Of a DNA stretch of 64,000 nt, positions 25,818-34,551 are shown one piece after another; the stretch's first letter is position 1, and the number at the start of each line of letters is the position of its first letter. The DNA comes from Magnetospirillum sp. SS-4 (GTDB lineage Bacteria > Pseudomonadota > Alphaproteobacteria > Rhodospirillales > Magnetospirillaceae). The translations under genes were made by a program, and so were the position numbers. The DNA lies in assembly GCF_902729425.1 (NCBI RefSeq), contig NZ_CACVCH010000051.1:17437-81436 (forward strand), in the 5' to 3' direction. The notes under the pieces were generated by a model. That model did not search any database and was not told the DNA's origin. It saw nothing but the letters and a program-made list of their open reading frames with translations.

Positions 25818-26496
25818 TGACCTCGCCGGTGATGCAGCGCGCCGCGTCCGACAGCAGGAACAGCACCGCGTTAGCGATGTCGCCGGTATCGGGCAGGATG
25901 TTCAGCGCCGCCTCGGCCAGGGCCTTGTCGCGGAACTGCTGGTCCAGCTTCAGCGTCATCTCGGTGAGCACCATGCCCGGCGCCACCGCGTTGCAGGTGA
26001 CGCCCTTGCCGCCCAGTTCCTTGGCGGCGCTCTTGGTCAGGCCGACCATGCCGGCCTTGGAGGCCGCGTAATTTCCCTGGCCGACCTTGCCCCGGAGGCC
26101 GTTGATGGATATCATGTTGACGATGCGGCCAATACCGGCCTGAACCATGCCGGGGCCGGCCGCCCGTATGGTGTTGAAGGCGCTGGTCAGATTGACGTCG
26201 ATCACCGAGCGCCATTCGTCGTCACTCATCTTGAGAAGCGTGCGGTCCCGCGTGATGCCGGCATTGTTCACCAGAAGAGTCACGGGTTTGCCGATGGCCG
26301 CGAAGGCCGCGTTGACGCTGGCCGAATCGGACACGTCCACCGCGTGGGCGGTCATGCCGGCCGGAAGCTCCCCGACCTCGCGGTCGAACACATGGACCTC
26401 GGCGCCGCCCGCCGCCAGACCGGTGGCGATGGTGAGACCGATGCCCCGCATTCCGCCGGTGACGACGGCGACGCGACCTGGAAATTCCCACTTCAT
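25789..26496 (-). CDS. Short-chain reductase, PhaB/FabG-like
   Basis: A 235-residue SDR with TGGMRGIG, NNAG, an active-site serine (NMISINGLRG) and YAASK. GQGNYAASKAGMVGLTKSAA and the AITRDRTLLKMSDDEW-like segment are typical of acetoacetyl-CoA reductases and 3-oxoacyl-ACP reductases. A role in polyhydroxybutyrate synthesis is possible, but no phaA or phaC is nearby. It is divergent from the tandem GNAT gene; a perfect dyad at 26526-26545 lies between them. Confidence 0.87.
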   Translation of the reverse strand: MKWEFPGRVAVVTGGMRGIGLTIATGLAAGGAEVHVFDREVGELPAGMTAHAVDVSDSASVNAAFAAIGKPVTLLVNNAGITRDRTLLKMSDDEWRSVIDVNLTSAFNTIRAAGPGMVQAGIGRIVNMISINGLRGKVGQGNYAASKAGMVGLTKSAAKELGGKGVTCNAVAPGMVLTEMTLKLDQQFRDKALAEAALNILPDTGDIANAVLFLLSDAARCITGEVIKVDSGQYI

Positions 26497-26525
26497 ACCA
26501 ACCCCCTCTTGACCATCTGGTGTAT

Positions 26526-26545
26526 TTCGGTATTATCGTACCGAA
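26526..26545. promoter_or_regulatory. Perfect dyad TTCGGTA-N6-TACCGAA between divergent genes
   Basis: Seven-base perfect arms, 26526-26532 and 26539-26545, lie 30 bases upstream of the SDR start and about 105 bases upstream of the GNAT gene. The location in an A/T-rich divergent promoter suits an operator. No regulator gene lies beside it. Confidence 0.5.
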
Positions 26546-26649
26546 TTATTCATTTAACAGGGTACCGCCCACCTGGGGCAGCCGTCAAGAGCCGGCACCG
26601 CGAAATCCCAGGGATTCGGACCCAAGAGCCCGGGAGGTTCGCGAGTTCC

Positions 26650-27630
26650 ATGAGCACCACTATCCGCGACATCACTAGCGCCGACATCGAACGGGTGATC
26701 GACTTCGATCGCCGCCTCACCGGGTCCGCGCGCCGCAATTACCACGAGAAGCGGATGGCCGCCGCCAACGCCGAGCCCGCCAGCTTCATCACCATCGCCG
26801 CCTTCGACGGCCAGACCCTTCAGGGCTATGCCTTCGCCCACGTCCTGGACGGCGAGTTCGGCGGCGCCGGCCCCGTCGGCGTGATGGAAACCATCGGAGT
26901 CGACCCCGACCTGCGCGGCAACGGCCTCGGCCGCAAGCTGATGGCCGCCGTCGAGGACGCCCTGCGCAAGCGCGGCATCAAGGAAATCGTCACTCAGGCC
27001 GACTGGACCGAACACCCCATCACCCGCTTCTTCCAGTCGGCGGGCTTTGAACTGGCGCCGCGTCTGGTGCTGGAGCGCGCCACCGGCAACACCTCCGATT
27101 TCGACGCCCCCCTGGCCCAGCAGGTCAGGGACAGCGACGAGGTCGACCTGTCCGATCCGTCGGGCGACGATTTCGCGGCCCTGTCGCGTGACCGGGTGCC
27201 CGTGCGTTCGCTGACCGAAGCCGACTTCCCCTTCATCGTCTCCATCGACCGCAAGGTGATGCGCCGCGACCGTTCCGGGTACTACAAGCGCAAGATCAGC
27301 GAAGTCACCAAGGAAACCGGCGTTCGCGTCTCGCTGGTGGCCGAGGTTGACGGCCTGTTCGCCGGCTTCGTCATGGCCCGGACCGAATACGGCGAGTTCG
27401 GTCGCGCCCATGCCACCGCCATCCTGGACACCATTGGCGTCGACCCCGCCAATGCCGGCCAGAATGTCGGCCGGGCCCTGATGAGCCAGCTTCTGACCAA
27501 TCTGTCGTCGCTGGGTGTGGAAAAGGTGCAGACCCAGGTCGCCTGGAACAGCTTCGAACTGCTCCAGTTCCTGGCCCGCTGCGGCTTCACCCCGTCCCAG
27601 CGCCTCAGCTTCTGGCGTCGCCTGGACTAG
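26650..27630 (+). CDS. Tandem GNAT acetyltransferase (two domains)
   Basis: A 326-residue protein with two GNAT domains in series. The first (about 1-150) has the acetyl-CoA loop VDPDLRGNGLGRKLM; the second (about 180-326) has VDPANAGQNVGRALM. Each contains a METIGV/LDTIGV strand and a conserved DFDRR/SIDRK opening, so an ancient duplication is likely. The linker (150-180) is acidic. The first pyrophosphate loop (RGNGLG) is canonical; the second (AGQNVG) is less so and may be inactive. The substrate is unknown. A strong terminator follows at 27688. Confidence 0.85.
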   Translation: MSTTIRDITSADIERVIDFDRRLTGSARRNYHEKRMAAANAEPASFITIAAFDGQTLQGYAFAHVLDGEFGGAGPVGVMETIGVDPDLRGNGLGRKLMAAVEDALRKRGIKEIVTQADWTEHPITRFFQSAGFELAPRLVLERATGNTSDFDAPLAQQVRDSDEVDLSDPSGDDFAALSRDRVPVRSLTEADFPFIVSIDRKVMRRDRSGYYKRKISEVTKETGVRVSLVAEVDGLFAGFVMARTEYGEFGRAHATAILDTIGVDPANAGQNVGRALMSQLLTNLSSLGVEKVQTQVAWNSFELLQFLARCGFTPSQRLSFWRRLD

Positions 27631-27687
27631 GAGCACCCTCGGCGGGTCGTCGTCCCCCCCCCCCTCTTCTTCGACGATCCGCGGATC

Positions 27688-27725
27688 GGGGCCGGAGATA
27701 GCGATATCTCCGGCCCCAACTCTTT
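27688..27725 (+). terminator. Rho-independent terminator after the tandem GNAT gene
   Basis: A 13-base perfect stem (27688-27700 with 27705-27717), a four-base GCGA loop and an AACTCTTTT tail. A run of 11 C residues at 27654-27664 precedes it. Confidence 0.8.
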
Positions 27726-27769
27726 TATATATTGACAAGATCATTCATACATCCCCGCTATAGCTCACC

Positions 27770-28684
27770 ATGGACCTGCGCCAACTCCGCTATTTCCTCG
27801 GCATCGTCGAACAGGGGTCGCTGACCAAGGCGGCCGAGGTTCTGCGCGTCGCCCAGCCGGCGCTGAGCCTGCATCTGCGCAAGCTGGAGGAGGAATTCGG
27901 CTGCCCGCTGGTCCACCGCACCGCCCGCGGCGTGGTGCCGACCGAAAGCGGCCAGCGCCTGGCGTTGCGCGCCGCCTCGCTGGTGGAGCAGGTCGCCGGT
28001 CTGCGTGACGAGATCCGGGGGTTGGAGGCCGCCCCCAGCGGCCCCGCCATCATCGGCATTCCGACCTCGCTGGGGCCGGTGCTGACCGTGCCGCTGGCGC
28101 TGGAGGTCCGCCGCCGCTTTCCCGCCATCCATCTCCGCGTGGTCGAAGGGCTGTCCGGCCACATGCTTGAATGGGTGCTGTCCGGCCAGGTGGACATGGC
28201 GCTGGTGTTCGGCGCCGAACCGCCGCCGGGCCTCGCCGCCCGCCTGGTCGCCCGCGAAAGGCTGGGGCTGGTGGCGGCCAGGGAGTCCGCCATCGCCGCC
28301 GGACGGGACAGCATCGATCTGGCCGAGGTCCTGAACCTGCCCCTGATCCTGCCCGGCCTGCCCCACGGCGTCCGCGCCGAGGTCGAGCGCGCCGCCCTGG
28401 CCGAACGCGCCGGCCTCGACGTGGTGATGGAGATCGACGCGCTGGAGCAGATCAAGGCGCTGGTGGCGGCGGGAGCCGGCTATACCGTGTTGTCCGAGCG
28501 CTATGCCGGCTTTGGTCCCGAGGCGCACAAGCTGGCCTGCGTTCCCATCGTCAATCCCGAGATCGAGCGGACCATCTCGCTGGCCCATGCCTCGGACCGG
28601 CCGTTGTCCATCGCGGCGCGCACCGTCCACGCCATCGCTCTCGATCACCTCGACCGCCTGACCCAGGATGGCCGCTGGGCCTGA
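27770..28684 (+). CDS. LysR-type transcriptional regulator
   Basis: A 304-residue LTTR. The N-terminal winged helix-turn-helix (RQLRYFLGIVEQGSLTKAAEVL, VAQPALSLHLRKLEEE) is followed by the effector-binding domain. It lies 142 bases upstream of iorA and reads the same way, so control of iorAB is plausible but not shown. The phrase EFGCPLVHRTARGVVPTESG is of the Nac/CynR-like group. Confidence 0.92.
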   Translation: MDLRQLRYFLGIVEQGSLTKAAEVLRVAQPALSLHLRKLEEEFGCPLVHRTARGVVPTESGQRLALRAASLVEQVAGLRDEIRGLEAAPSGPAIIGIPTSLGPVLTVPLALEVRRRFPAIHLRVVEGLSGHMLEWVLSGQVDMALVFGAEPPPGLAARLVARERLGLVAARESAIAAGRDSIDLAEVLNLPLILPGLPHGVRAEVERAALAERAGLDVVMEIDALEQIKALVAAGAGYTVLSERYAGFGPEAHKLACVPIVNPEIERTISLAHASDRPLSIAARTVHAIALDHLDRLTQDGRWA

Positions 28685-28752
28685 CGCGATGATGGATTTC
28701 GCCTGCGCATTCCGCTTCCGCTCGCAGGGGGGAGGATGATAGCTTCTAGCCC

Positions 28753-28792
28753 TTCCGCCGGGGTCGAAGAGCCATCCCGCGCACCGGCGGAA
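28753..28792. promoter_or_regulatory. Dyad upstream of iorA
   Basis: Perfect 9-base arms TTCCGCCGG (28753-28761) and CCGGCGGAA (28784-28792), with a 22-base centre, end 34 bases before the iorA start. It could be a regulator site or a leader stem. Confidence 0.45.
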
Positions 28793-28826
28793 ACGTTTCC
28801 AAGGATGAGAGGTTAAGGAGCTTTCC

Positions 28827-30698
28827 ATGTCCGCTGCCGTCCAGGCGAAGCCGCAATCCCGTCTTCTTTTGTCAGGCAACGACGCCATCGCCCGTGGCGT
28901 CTGGGAGGCCGGCGCCAAGGTCGCCGCCGCCTATCCCGGCACGCCGTCCACCGAAATTCTGGAAAGCCTCTCCCTCTACCCGGATCTGTACGCCGAGTGG
29001 TCGGTCAACGAGAAGGTGGCGCTGGAGGTTGCCATCGGCGGCTCCATGTCCGGCGCCCGTTCGTTCTGCGCCATGAAGCATGTGGGCCTGAACGTCGCCT
29101 CCGACGCCTTCATGACCGTCACCGTCGCCGGCGTGATCGGCGGCCTGGTGATCGCGGTGGCCGACGACGTCGGGCTGTCCTCGTCGCAGAACGAGCAGGA
29201 TTCCCGCTACTGGGGCCGCTTCGGCCATGTGCCGGTCCTGGAGCCGGCCGATTCCCAGGAAGCCTACGAGATGGCGAAATTCGCCTTCGAGCTGTCCGAG
29301 GCCTACAACACCCCCGTCATCTTGCGCCTCACCACCCGCGTCTGCCACGTCAAGGCGGTGGTGCAGGTGGGCGAGCGCCAGCCGGTCGCCATCGCCGGCT
29401 TCAAGCCCGACGCCCGGCGCTGGGTGATGACCCCGGCCAACGCCAAGGGCCGCCTGCCCGAGCAGATCGCCCGCGAGGGCAAGCTTCAGGCCCTGGCCGA
29501 GGCCTCGCCGTTCAACATCCTGGAGACCGGCTCCGACCGGCGCGTCGGCTTCGTCACCTCCGGTCCCTCCTACATGCATCTGCGGGAATGCTTCCCCGAC
29601 GCACCGGTCCTCAAGCTGGGCTTCACCTATCCGGTGCCCATGGCCCTGGTGGAAAAGCTGGCCGACCAGGTGGACCAGGTGGTGGTGGTCGAGGAGACCG
29701 AGCCGCTGATGGAACAGGAAATCCGTGCCGCCGGCATCCGGAACCTGCATGGCAAGGATCTGCTGCCCCGCCTGGGCGAGCTGACCCCCAACGTCCTGAT
29801 TCCGGCCATCAACGGCTTCCTGGGCGATCCCATTCCGCCCAGCACCACCTACCCGAAGTTCGATCCGTTCCCCCGGCCGCCGACCATGTGCGCCGCCTGC
29901 CCCCACATGGGGGTCTATTACTCGCTGGCCCGCCTGCGCAAGAAGGTGCAGATTTCCGGCGACATCGGCTGCTATACCCTGGGTGCTGGCCATCCGTGGA
30001 ACGCGCTCGACACCACCATCTCCATGGGCGCGTCCATGGGCATCGCCCTCGGCATGGACAAGGCCCGCTCGGAAGAGACCAAGGACAAGGCCGTCATCGC
30101 CGTGATCGGCGATTCCACCTTCCTGCACATGGGCATGCAGGGCCTGCTGGATATCGTCTACAACCGCGGCAACGTCACCGTCATGCTGCTGGACAACCGC
30201 ACCACCGGCATGACCGGCGGCCAGAACCACGCCGGCACCGGCAAGGGGCTGAAGGGCGACGACACTCCCCGCGTCGATTTTGTCCGGCTGGTCGAAGCCC
30301 TGGGCGTCAAGCCGGAACGCATCCACAAGATCGATCCCTACAAGCTGCCGCTGGTGTTCAAGACCATCAAGCAGGAGATCGAGATTCCCGAGGTGTCGGT
30401 GATCATCACCGACCAGCCCTGCGTGCTGTCCGAGTTCTATGTCAAGATCACCCCGTACAAGGTGGTCGACGACGACTGCACCGGCTGCGGCAACTGCATC
30501 AACGTCGGCTGTCCGGCCATCACCGTCAAGCGCTCGGAATCCAAGGTCCGCGCCGACGGCAAGGTCAACGAGCTGAAATTCACCACCATCGACACCGCCA
30601 TGTGCACCGGCTGCCACATGTGCGTGGAATCGTGCGGCCCCAACGCCATCGTCCAGGCTCCGCGCGCCGCCGCCGTCATCCCCGGGGAGCAACTCTGA
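28827..30698 (+). CDS. iorA: Indolepyruvate ferredoxin oxidoreductase, alpha subunit
   Basis: A 623-residue subunit. The pyruvate-binding N-terminal domain shows YPGTPSTEILE; the TPP domain shows CAACPHMGV, GDIGCYTLG and GDSTFLHMG. The C-terminus has two [4Fe-4S] sites, CTGCGNCINVGCP and CTGCHMCVESCGP. It oxidatively decarboxylates arylpyruvates to arylacyl-CoA with ferredoxin. The stop overlaps the iorB start by one base. A fused homologue lies at the left edge of the window. Confidence 0.96.
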   Translation: MSAAVQAKPQSRLLLSGNDAIARGVWEAGAKVAAAYPGTPSTEILESLSLYPDLYAEWSVNEKVALEVAIGGSMSGARSFCAMKHVGLNVASDAFMTVTVAGVIGGLVIAVADDVGLSSSQNEQDSRYWGRFGHVPVLEPADSQEAYEMAKFAFELSEAYNTPVILRLTTRVCHVKAVVQVGERQPVAIAGFKPDARRWVMTPANAKGRLPEQIAREGKLQALAEASPFNILETGSDRRVGFVTSGPSYMHLRECFPDAPVLKLGFTYPVPMALVEKLADQVDQVVVVEETEPLMEQEIRAAGIRNLHGKDLLPRLGELTPNVLIPAINGFLGDPIPPSTTYPKFDPFPRPPTMCAACPHMGVYYSLARLRKKVQISGDIGCYTLGAGHPWNALDTTISMGASMGIALGMDKARSEETKDKAVIAVIGDSTFLHMGMQGLLDIVYNRGNVTVMLLDNRTTGMTGGQNHAGTGKGLKGDDTPRVDFVRLVEALGVKPERIHKIDPYKLPLVFKTIKQEIEIPEVSVIITDQPCVLSEFYVKITPYKVVDDDCTGCGNCINVGCPAITVKRSESKVRADGKVNELKFTTIDTAMCTGCHMCVESCGPNAIVQAPRAAAVIPGEQL

Positions 30699-31330
30699 TG
30701 AGCGACATCATCACCAACATCCTGGTCTGCGGCACCGGCGGCCAGGGCGTCATGACCGCCGCCGAGATTCTGGCCCAGACCGCCATCACCAAGGGATTCG
30801 ACTGCAAGAAGTCCGAGGTGGCCGGCATGGCCCAGCGGGGCGGCGTCGTCACCAGCCATGTCCGCTTCGGCAAGCGGGTGTGGTCGCCGGTGATCACCCC
30901 GGGCACCGCCGATATCCTGGTGGCGTTCGAGGTGGCGGAAGGCTCGCGCTGGGCCGACATGCTGCGTCCCGGCGGCATCGCCATGGTCAACACCATCCGG
31001 CTGGTGCCGCCCATCGTCTCCATGGGCCTGTTCAAGTACCCCGACGATCCGGTGGCGCAGATGCGGGCCGCCGGCGTCACCGTCTACGACTTCGATGCCG
31101 GCGCCATCGCCCGGCAGTTGGGCGACCTGAAGCTGATCAACACCATCATGCTGGGGGCGATCGCCGATTACCTGCCCTTCCCCGCCACCGAGTTGGAAGA
31201 GCAGATCGTCGGCCGCTTCCGCCAGCGCAAGCCGGCCATGGTCGAGGTCAACCAGAAGGCGTTCGAGGCCGGCCGTGCCGCCGCCCGCGCGCGGGCGGCC
31301 GAGGAGCAATCCGCCGCCGTCAATTCGTAA
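30698..31330 (+). CDS. iorB: Indolepyruvate ferredoxin oxidoreductase, beta subunit
   Basis: A 210-residue gamma-type POR domain (VCGTGGQGVMTAAEILA, KSEVAGMAQRGGVVTSHVRFG) that completes the IorAB heteromer. An Ala/Arg-rich C-terminus follows the conserved MVEVNQKAFEAG. Translationally coupled to iorA. Confidence 0.96.
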   Translation: MSDIITNILVCGTGGQGVMTAAEILAQTAITKGFDCKKSEVAGMAQRGGVVTSHVRFGKRVWSPVITPGTADILVAFEVAEGSRWADMLRPGGIAMVNTIRLVPPIVSMGLFKYPDDPVAQMRAAGVTVYDFDAGAIARQLGDLKLINTIMLGAIADYLPFPATELEEQIVGRFRQRKPAMVEVNQKAFEAGRAAARARAAEEQSAAVNS

Positions 31331-31379
31331 CAAGGGCTTCCCCCTTGGAAGGCGCACGCTTTCCGAGGGGAAAACCTTG
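31331..31379 (+). terminator. Imperfect long hairpin after iorB
   Basis: The arms around 31331-31352 and 31358-31379 pair imperfectly over about 20 bases (CAAGG..TTCCCC with GGGGAA..CCTTG). No long U-tract follows, so the termination function is uncertain. Confidence 0.4.
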
Positions 31380-31478
31380 CCGCGACAACGCCGTCCTCCG
31401 TTCCTCCCTTTGGCTTTCCGCCGCATTCTGCTAGGGTCGATGGTCTGGGGAAAGGCCGTCATCCTGGGAGTCCGCCTG

Positions 31479-31889
31479 ATGCAACCTTCGATCGATCTCG
31501 GCGCGCTGAAGATCCTGATCATCGATGATCAGGAATTCGTCCGGACCATCGTCAAGAAGATGTTGCTTCAGATCGGAATCGGTTCCGTGGTGGAAGCCCA
31601 TGACGGGACCTCCGGTCTGGACATGGCCGAACGGGAACGGCCCGACGTGGTGGTCTGCGACGTGCAGATGCGCCCGGTGGACGGCTTCGGGTTCGTCGAG
31701 GCCCTGCGCGGCCAGCCCCACGGCCGGGCCATGCCCGTCATCATGCTGACCGCCCATACCGACGCGGCCACCATCGGCAAAGCCAAGGAACTGGAGGTCA
31801 ACGCCTTCCTGGCCAAGCCGGTGCTGCCGCCCGCCCTAAAGGACAAGATCACCCTGGTCATGGCCGAGGCCCGCAAGACGGCCGGCTGA
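31479..31889 (+). CDS. Single-domain response regulator
   Basis: A 136-residue receiver protein with a short N-terminal extension. Asp16-Asp17 and phospho-acceptor Asp61 (VVVCDVQMRPVDG) are present, as are MLTAHTD and AKPVLPP. There is no output domain. No histidine kinase gene is adjacent. Receivers of this CheY-like form occur in multistep relays or bind other proteins. The ATG at 31479 has GGGAG upstream and is preferred to longer frames through the iorB hairpin. Confidence 0.87.
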   Translation: MQPSIDLGALKILIIDDQEFVRTIVKKMLLQIGIGSVVEAHDGTSGLDMAERERPDVVVCDVQMRPVDGFGFVEALRGQPHGRAMPVIMLTAHTDAATIGKAKELEVNAFLAKPVLPPALKDKITLVMAEARKTAG

Positions 31890-31912
31890 GGAGCGCTCGC
31901 GGCCCCGGCCCT

Positions 31913-32566
31913 TCACCCCCAGCGCCGCTCCGGCCGCTTGAGACGGGTTGCCAGGAAGCCCAGGGGATTGTCGCACCGGATCGCCCCTTCCAGGCGCTCG
32001 CGCAGTTTGGGCAGGTTGCGCACGTCGTTGAGCCGCCGCCGCAGGAAAGCCCAACTCTCGGCGGAATCCTCCGAGGCGTCGTCCAGCCAGTACAGCAGGG
32101 TCGACGAATAGACGGCGCCGAGGGTGACGCGCTTGGTGTACCACGAAAAATCATGCGACTGGTCGCCCACCGCCAGCCAGATGGCATCGGTGGTCCCCCA
32201 GGTCAGACGCGCCGCCAGGGGAAGGTTGCCCGGCAGCGCCAGCAACGACGCGGCGCGGCGGATCGCCTCGCGGTGGTCGCTCCAGCGTTCCAGCCGCAGG
32301 CGAACGGCCAGGAACACCCTCTCGCCCAGCCCCCGGGGACCATCCGGGCCGGCGGCCTCAAGGTCGGAAACCATGGCGCGGTCGGCCAGGGCGACCAAGT
32401 GCGCCACCGCCTCGACGGCACCGCCGGGAAACAGGCGATCCGGCAAGGTGGCGTCAAGATCGAGGTCACGGGCCGCCGCCGCCAGCGCCGACCGGCTCCA
32501 GCCGTCGAAAGCCGCATGGGGCAGCATCGCCGTCACCAGGGCGTCCTTCAGTCCTTCGGCATCCAT
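31913..32566 (-). CDS. COQ9-family ubiquinone biosynthesis protein
   Basis: A 217-residue protein of the COQ9 family: LERWSDHREAIRRAASLLALP, LTWGTTDAIWLAVGDQSHDFSWYTKRVTLGAVY-type core and YWLDD. COQ9 binds lipids and assists COQ7 in ubiquinone synthesis; alphaproteobacterial homologues are assigned the same role by inference. It is divergent from rpsU. Confidence 0.93.
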   Translation of the reverse strand: MDAEGLKDALVTAMLPHAAFDGWSRSALAAAARDLDLDATLPDRLFPGGAVEAVAHLVALADRAMVSDLEAAGPDGPRGLGERVFLAVRLRLERWSDHREAIRRAASLLALPGNLPLAARLTWGTTDAIWLAVGDQSHDFSWYTKRVTLGAVYSSTLLYWLDDASEDSAESWAFLRRRLNDVRNLPKLRERLEGAIRCDNPLGFLATRLKRPERRWG

Positions 32567-32732
32567 TCCCGCATCCCCTGCCTTGGTTTCCTGAATAATC
32601 TTCTACATCTTGTCGGCTATTGCAGCCTAGCCCCTTCACAAGCGCCCCGCCCTGTGCTATCACCCTGCTTCCCGGACGGTAGGAATGCCGTGCGAAGGGG
32701 ACTTTTTCAGCGTAGAGGAGCGGTGGCGCAAC

Positions 32733-32936
32733 GTGCAAGTTCTCGTTCGTGACAACAATGTCGATCAGGCCCTGAAGGCGCTCAAGAAGAAGATGCAGCG
32801 TGAGGGGGTTTTCCGCGAGATGAAGCTTCGTCGTAATTACGAGAAGCCGTCCGAGCGCCGCGCCCGTGAGAAGGCCGAGGCCGTTCGCCGCGCCCGCAAG
32901 CTGGAGCGCAAGCGCCTGGAGCGTGAAGGCTTCTAG
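32733..32936 (+). CDS. rpsU: 30S ribosomal protein S21
   Basis: A 67-residue basic protein starting at a GTG (32733) and reading [26 protein letters not shown] lies about ten bases before it. A longer in-frame start at 32685 gives an unrelated N-terminus and is rejected. It ends in [12 protein letters not shown], usual for alphaproteobacterial S21, and is followed by its own terminator. Confidence 0.95.
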   Translation: MQVLVRDNNVDQALKALKKKMQREGVFREMKLRRNYEKPSERRAREKAEAVRRARKLERKRLEREGF

Positions 32937-32965
32937 CCTCACCCGCCTCGCACGTCTTACGCCAG

Positions 32966-32995
32966 AGCGTCACGACACGGGTCGTGGCGCTTTTT
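32966..32995 (+). terminator. Rho-independent terminator of rpsU
   Basis: An 11-base stem with one G-T wobble (32966-32976 with 32981-32991), an ACGG loop and a T5 tail. Confidence 0.85.
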
Positions 32996-33006
32996 GGCGT
33001 TTCCGC

Positions 33007-34404
33007 CTATACTCCCCCGTTCTCCCACCCCTGCCTCTTGCGATAGAGGGTGGAGGGACTGACGCCCAGATGGGCGGCCGCGCGGGGAATGTTGCCGTCG
33101 CATTGGCCGATGGCGGCCTCGATGATCTCCTTTTCCTGAACCCATAGAGGACGCAGCACATCGGCCACCGGCGGCGGCGGATCGGGCGGCGACGGCGGGG
33201 CCAGGGCGGCGCAGCGCGGCCGGGGCGGCGCCCGGTCCAGCAGCGGCGGCAACATATTGGGAGTGACCGTGACGCCGTCGTGCAGCACCACGACGCTGCG
33301 GATGACGTTCTCCAGCTGACGGACGTTGCCCGGCCAGCCATAGGCCAGCAGCGTCTCGCGGACCGCTGGCGACAGGCTGGCGAAGCCCCGTCCTTCCTCC
33401 TTGGCGAAGCGCTGGAGAAATATCTCGGCCAGATCGAGCACATCCCCCTCCCGGTCGCGCAACGGCGGCATGTGGATCGGAATGACGTGAAGCCGGTAGT
33501 ACAGATCCTCGCGGAACCGGCCAGAACGCACGTCGTCCAGCGGATCGCGGTTGGTGGCGCAGACGAAGCGGACGTCGGCCTCCTCCGGCCGGTTGCCGCC
33601 GACCTTCTGGAACATCCCGGTCTGAATGAAGCGCAGCAGCTTGCTCTGGAGATTGATGTCCATCTCGCAGATCTCGTCCAGGAACAAGGTGCCGCCGCGG
33701 GCCTGGGCGGCGGCGCCGTCGCGGTCCGAAGTGGCGCCGGTGAAGGCCCCCTTCACATGACCGAAGATTTCGCTCTCGATCAGATCCCTGGGGATGGCGG
33801 CGCAATTGAGGGCGATGAACGGCCGCTTGGCGCGCGGCCCCTGGCGATGAATCGCCTCGGCGCACAATTCCTTGCCGGTGCCCGATTCGCCGGTGATGAA
33901 GACCGAGGCCCGGCTGGAGGCGGCGGCCTCGACAATGCGATAGACCGCCTGCATGGCCAGCGACGAACCGATGATGCCGTGACAGCATTTGCGGTCGATC
34001 TGTTCGCGGTAGGTGGTGACGATCCGTTCCAGCCGGCCCCGCTCCAGCGCATTGCGGACCGTAATCAGCAGGCGGTCGCGGGTGAACGGCTTGACCAGGA
34101 AGTCGTAGGCCCCCAGGCGCATGGCCTCGATCGCCACCTGGATCGAGCCTTGGGCGGTGATCACGATCACGGTGGACGGAATGGCATCCCCGGCGATGCG
34201 CCGCAGGATGTCCATGCCGTTCATGTCGGGCAGGCCGAGATCCAGCAGCACCACGTCGGGCGGATCGCCGGTGACGACGTCCAGGGCCGCCTGTCCGGTC
34301 CCGACCACGGACAGGTCCCATTCGCTCGACCGCATGTACTCGGCGTAGGTGTAGGACAGCGATGGACTGTCCTCAACGATCAGAAGTCTTGACCGGGACA
34401 CCAT
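33007..34404 (-). CDS. Sigma-54-dependent response regulator, NtrC family
   Basis: A 465-residue protein. Receiver domain with phospho-acceptor Asp55 (VVLLDLGLPDMNG); AAA+ domain with Walker A GESGTGKE, the sigma-54 contact motif GAFTGA and Walker B GGTLFLDEI; a proline-rich linker; and a C-terminal Fis-type helix-turn-helix (CDGNIPRAAAHLGVSPSTLYRKR). It activates sigma-54 promoters, but no partner kinase is adjacent and no target could be assigned. Of two in-frame ATGs, 34404 gives the better spacing to GGAGG than 34407. Confidence 0.93.
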   Translation of the reverse strand: MVSRSRLLIVEDSPSLSYTYAEYMRSSEWDLSVVGTGQAALDVVTGDPPDVVLLDLGLPDMNGMDILRRIAGDAIPSTVIVITAQGSIQVAIEAMRLGAYDFLVKPFTRDRLLITVRNALERGRLERIVTTYREQIDRKCCHGIIGSSLAMQAVYRIVEAAASSRASVFITGESGTGKELCAEAIHRQGPRAKRPFIALNCAAIPRDLIESEIFGHVKGAFTGATSDRDGAAAQARGGTLFLDEICEMDINLQSKLLRFIQTGMFQKVGGNRPEEADVRFVCATNRDPLDDVRSGRFREDLYYRLHVIPIHMPPLRDREGDVLDLAEIFLQRFAKEEGRGFASLSPAVRETLLAYGWPGNVRQLENVIRSVVVLHDGVTVTPNMLPPLLDRAPPRPRCAALAPPSPPDPPPPVADVLRPLWVQEKEIIEAAIGQCDGNIPRAAAHLGVSPSTLYRKRQGWENGGV

Positions 34405-34551
34405 CATTCCTCCCTGGCTCACCGGGTGATCATGCCCCAATCGGCACGGCCCGACCAGGGACTCGACGTGGACGCTCCCATGAATTGGCTCTGGTTGCCC
34501 CAATGTTCCTGTGATAGGGTGCCAACCTCATCATCGGATCGCATCCCCGCC

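Noticed and set aside
34486..34501. Possible sigma-54 promoter upstream of radA
   Set aside because: TTGGC and TTGC are present but their spacing is 5 instead of 7 bases, so the -24/-12 geometry is wrong.
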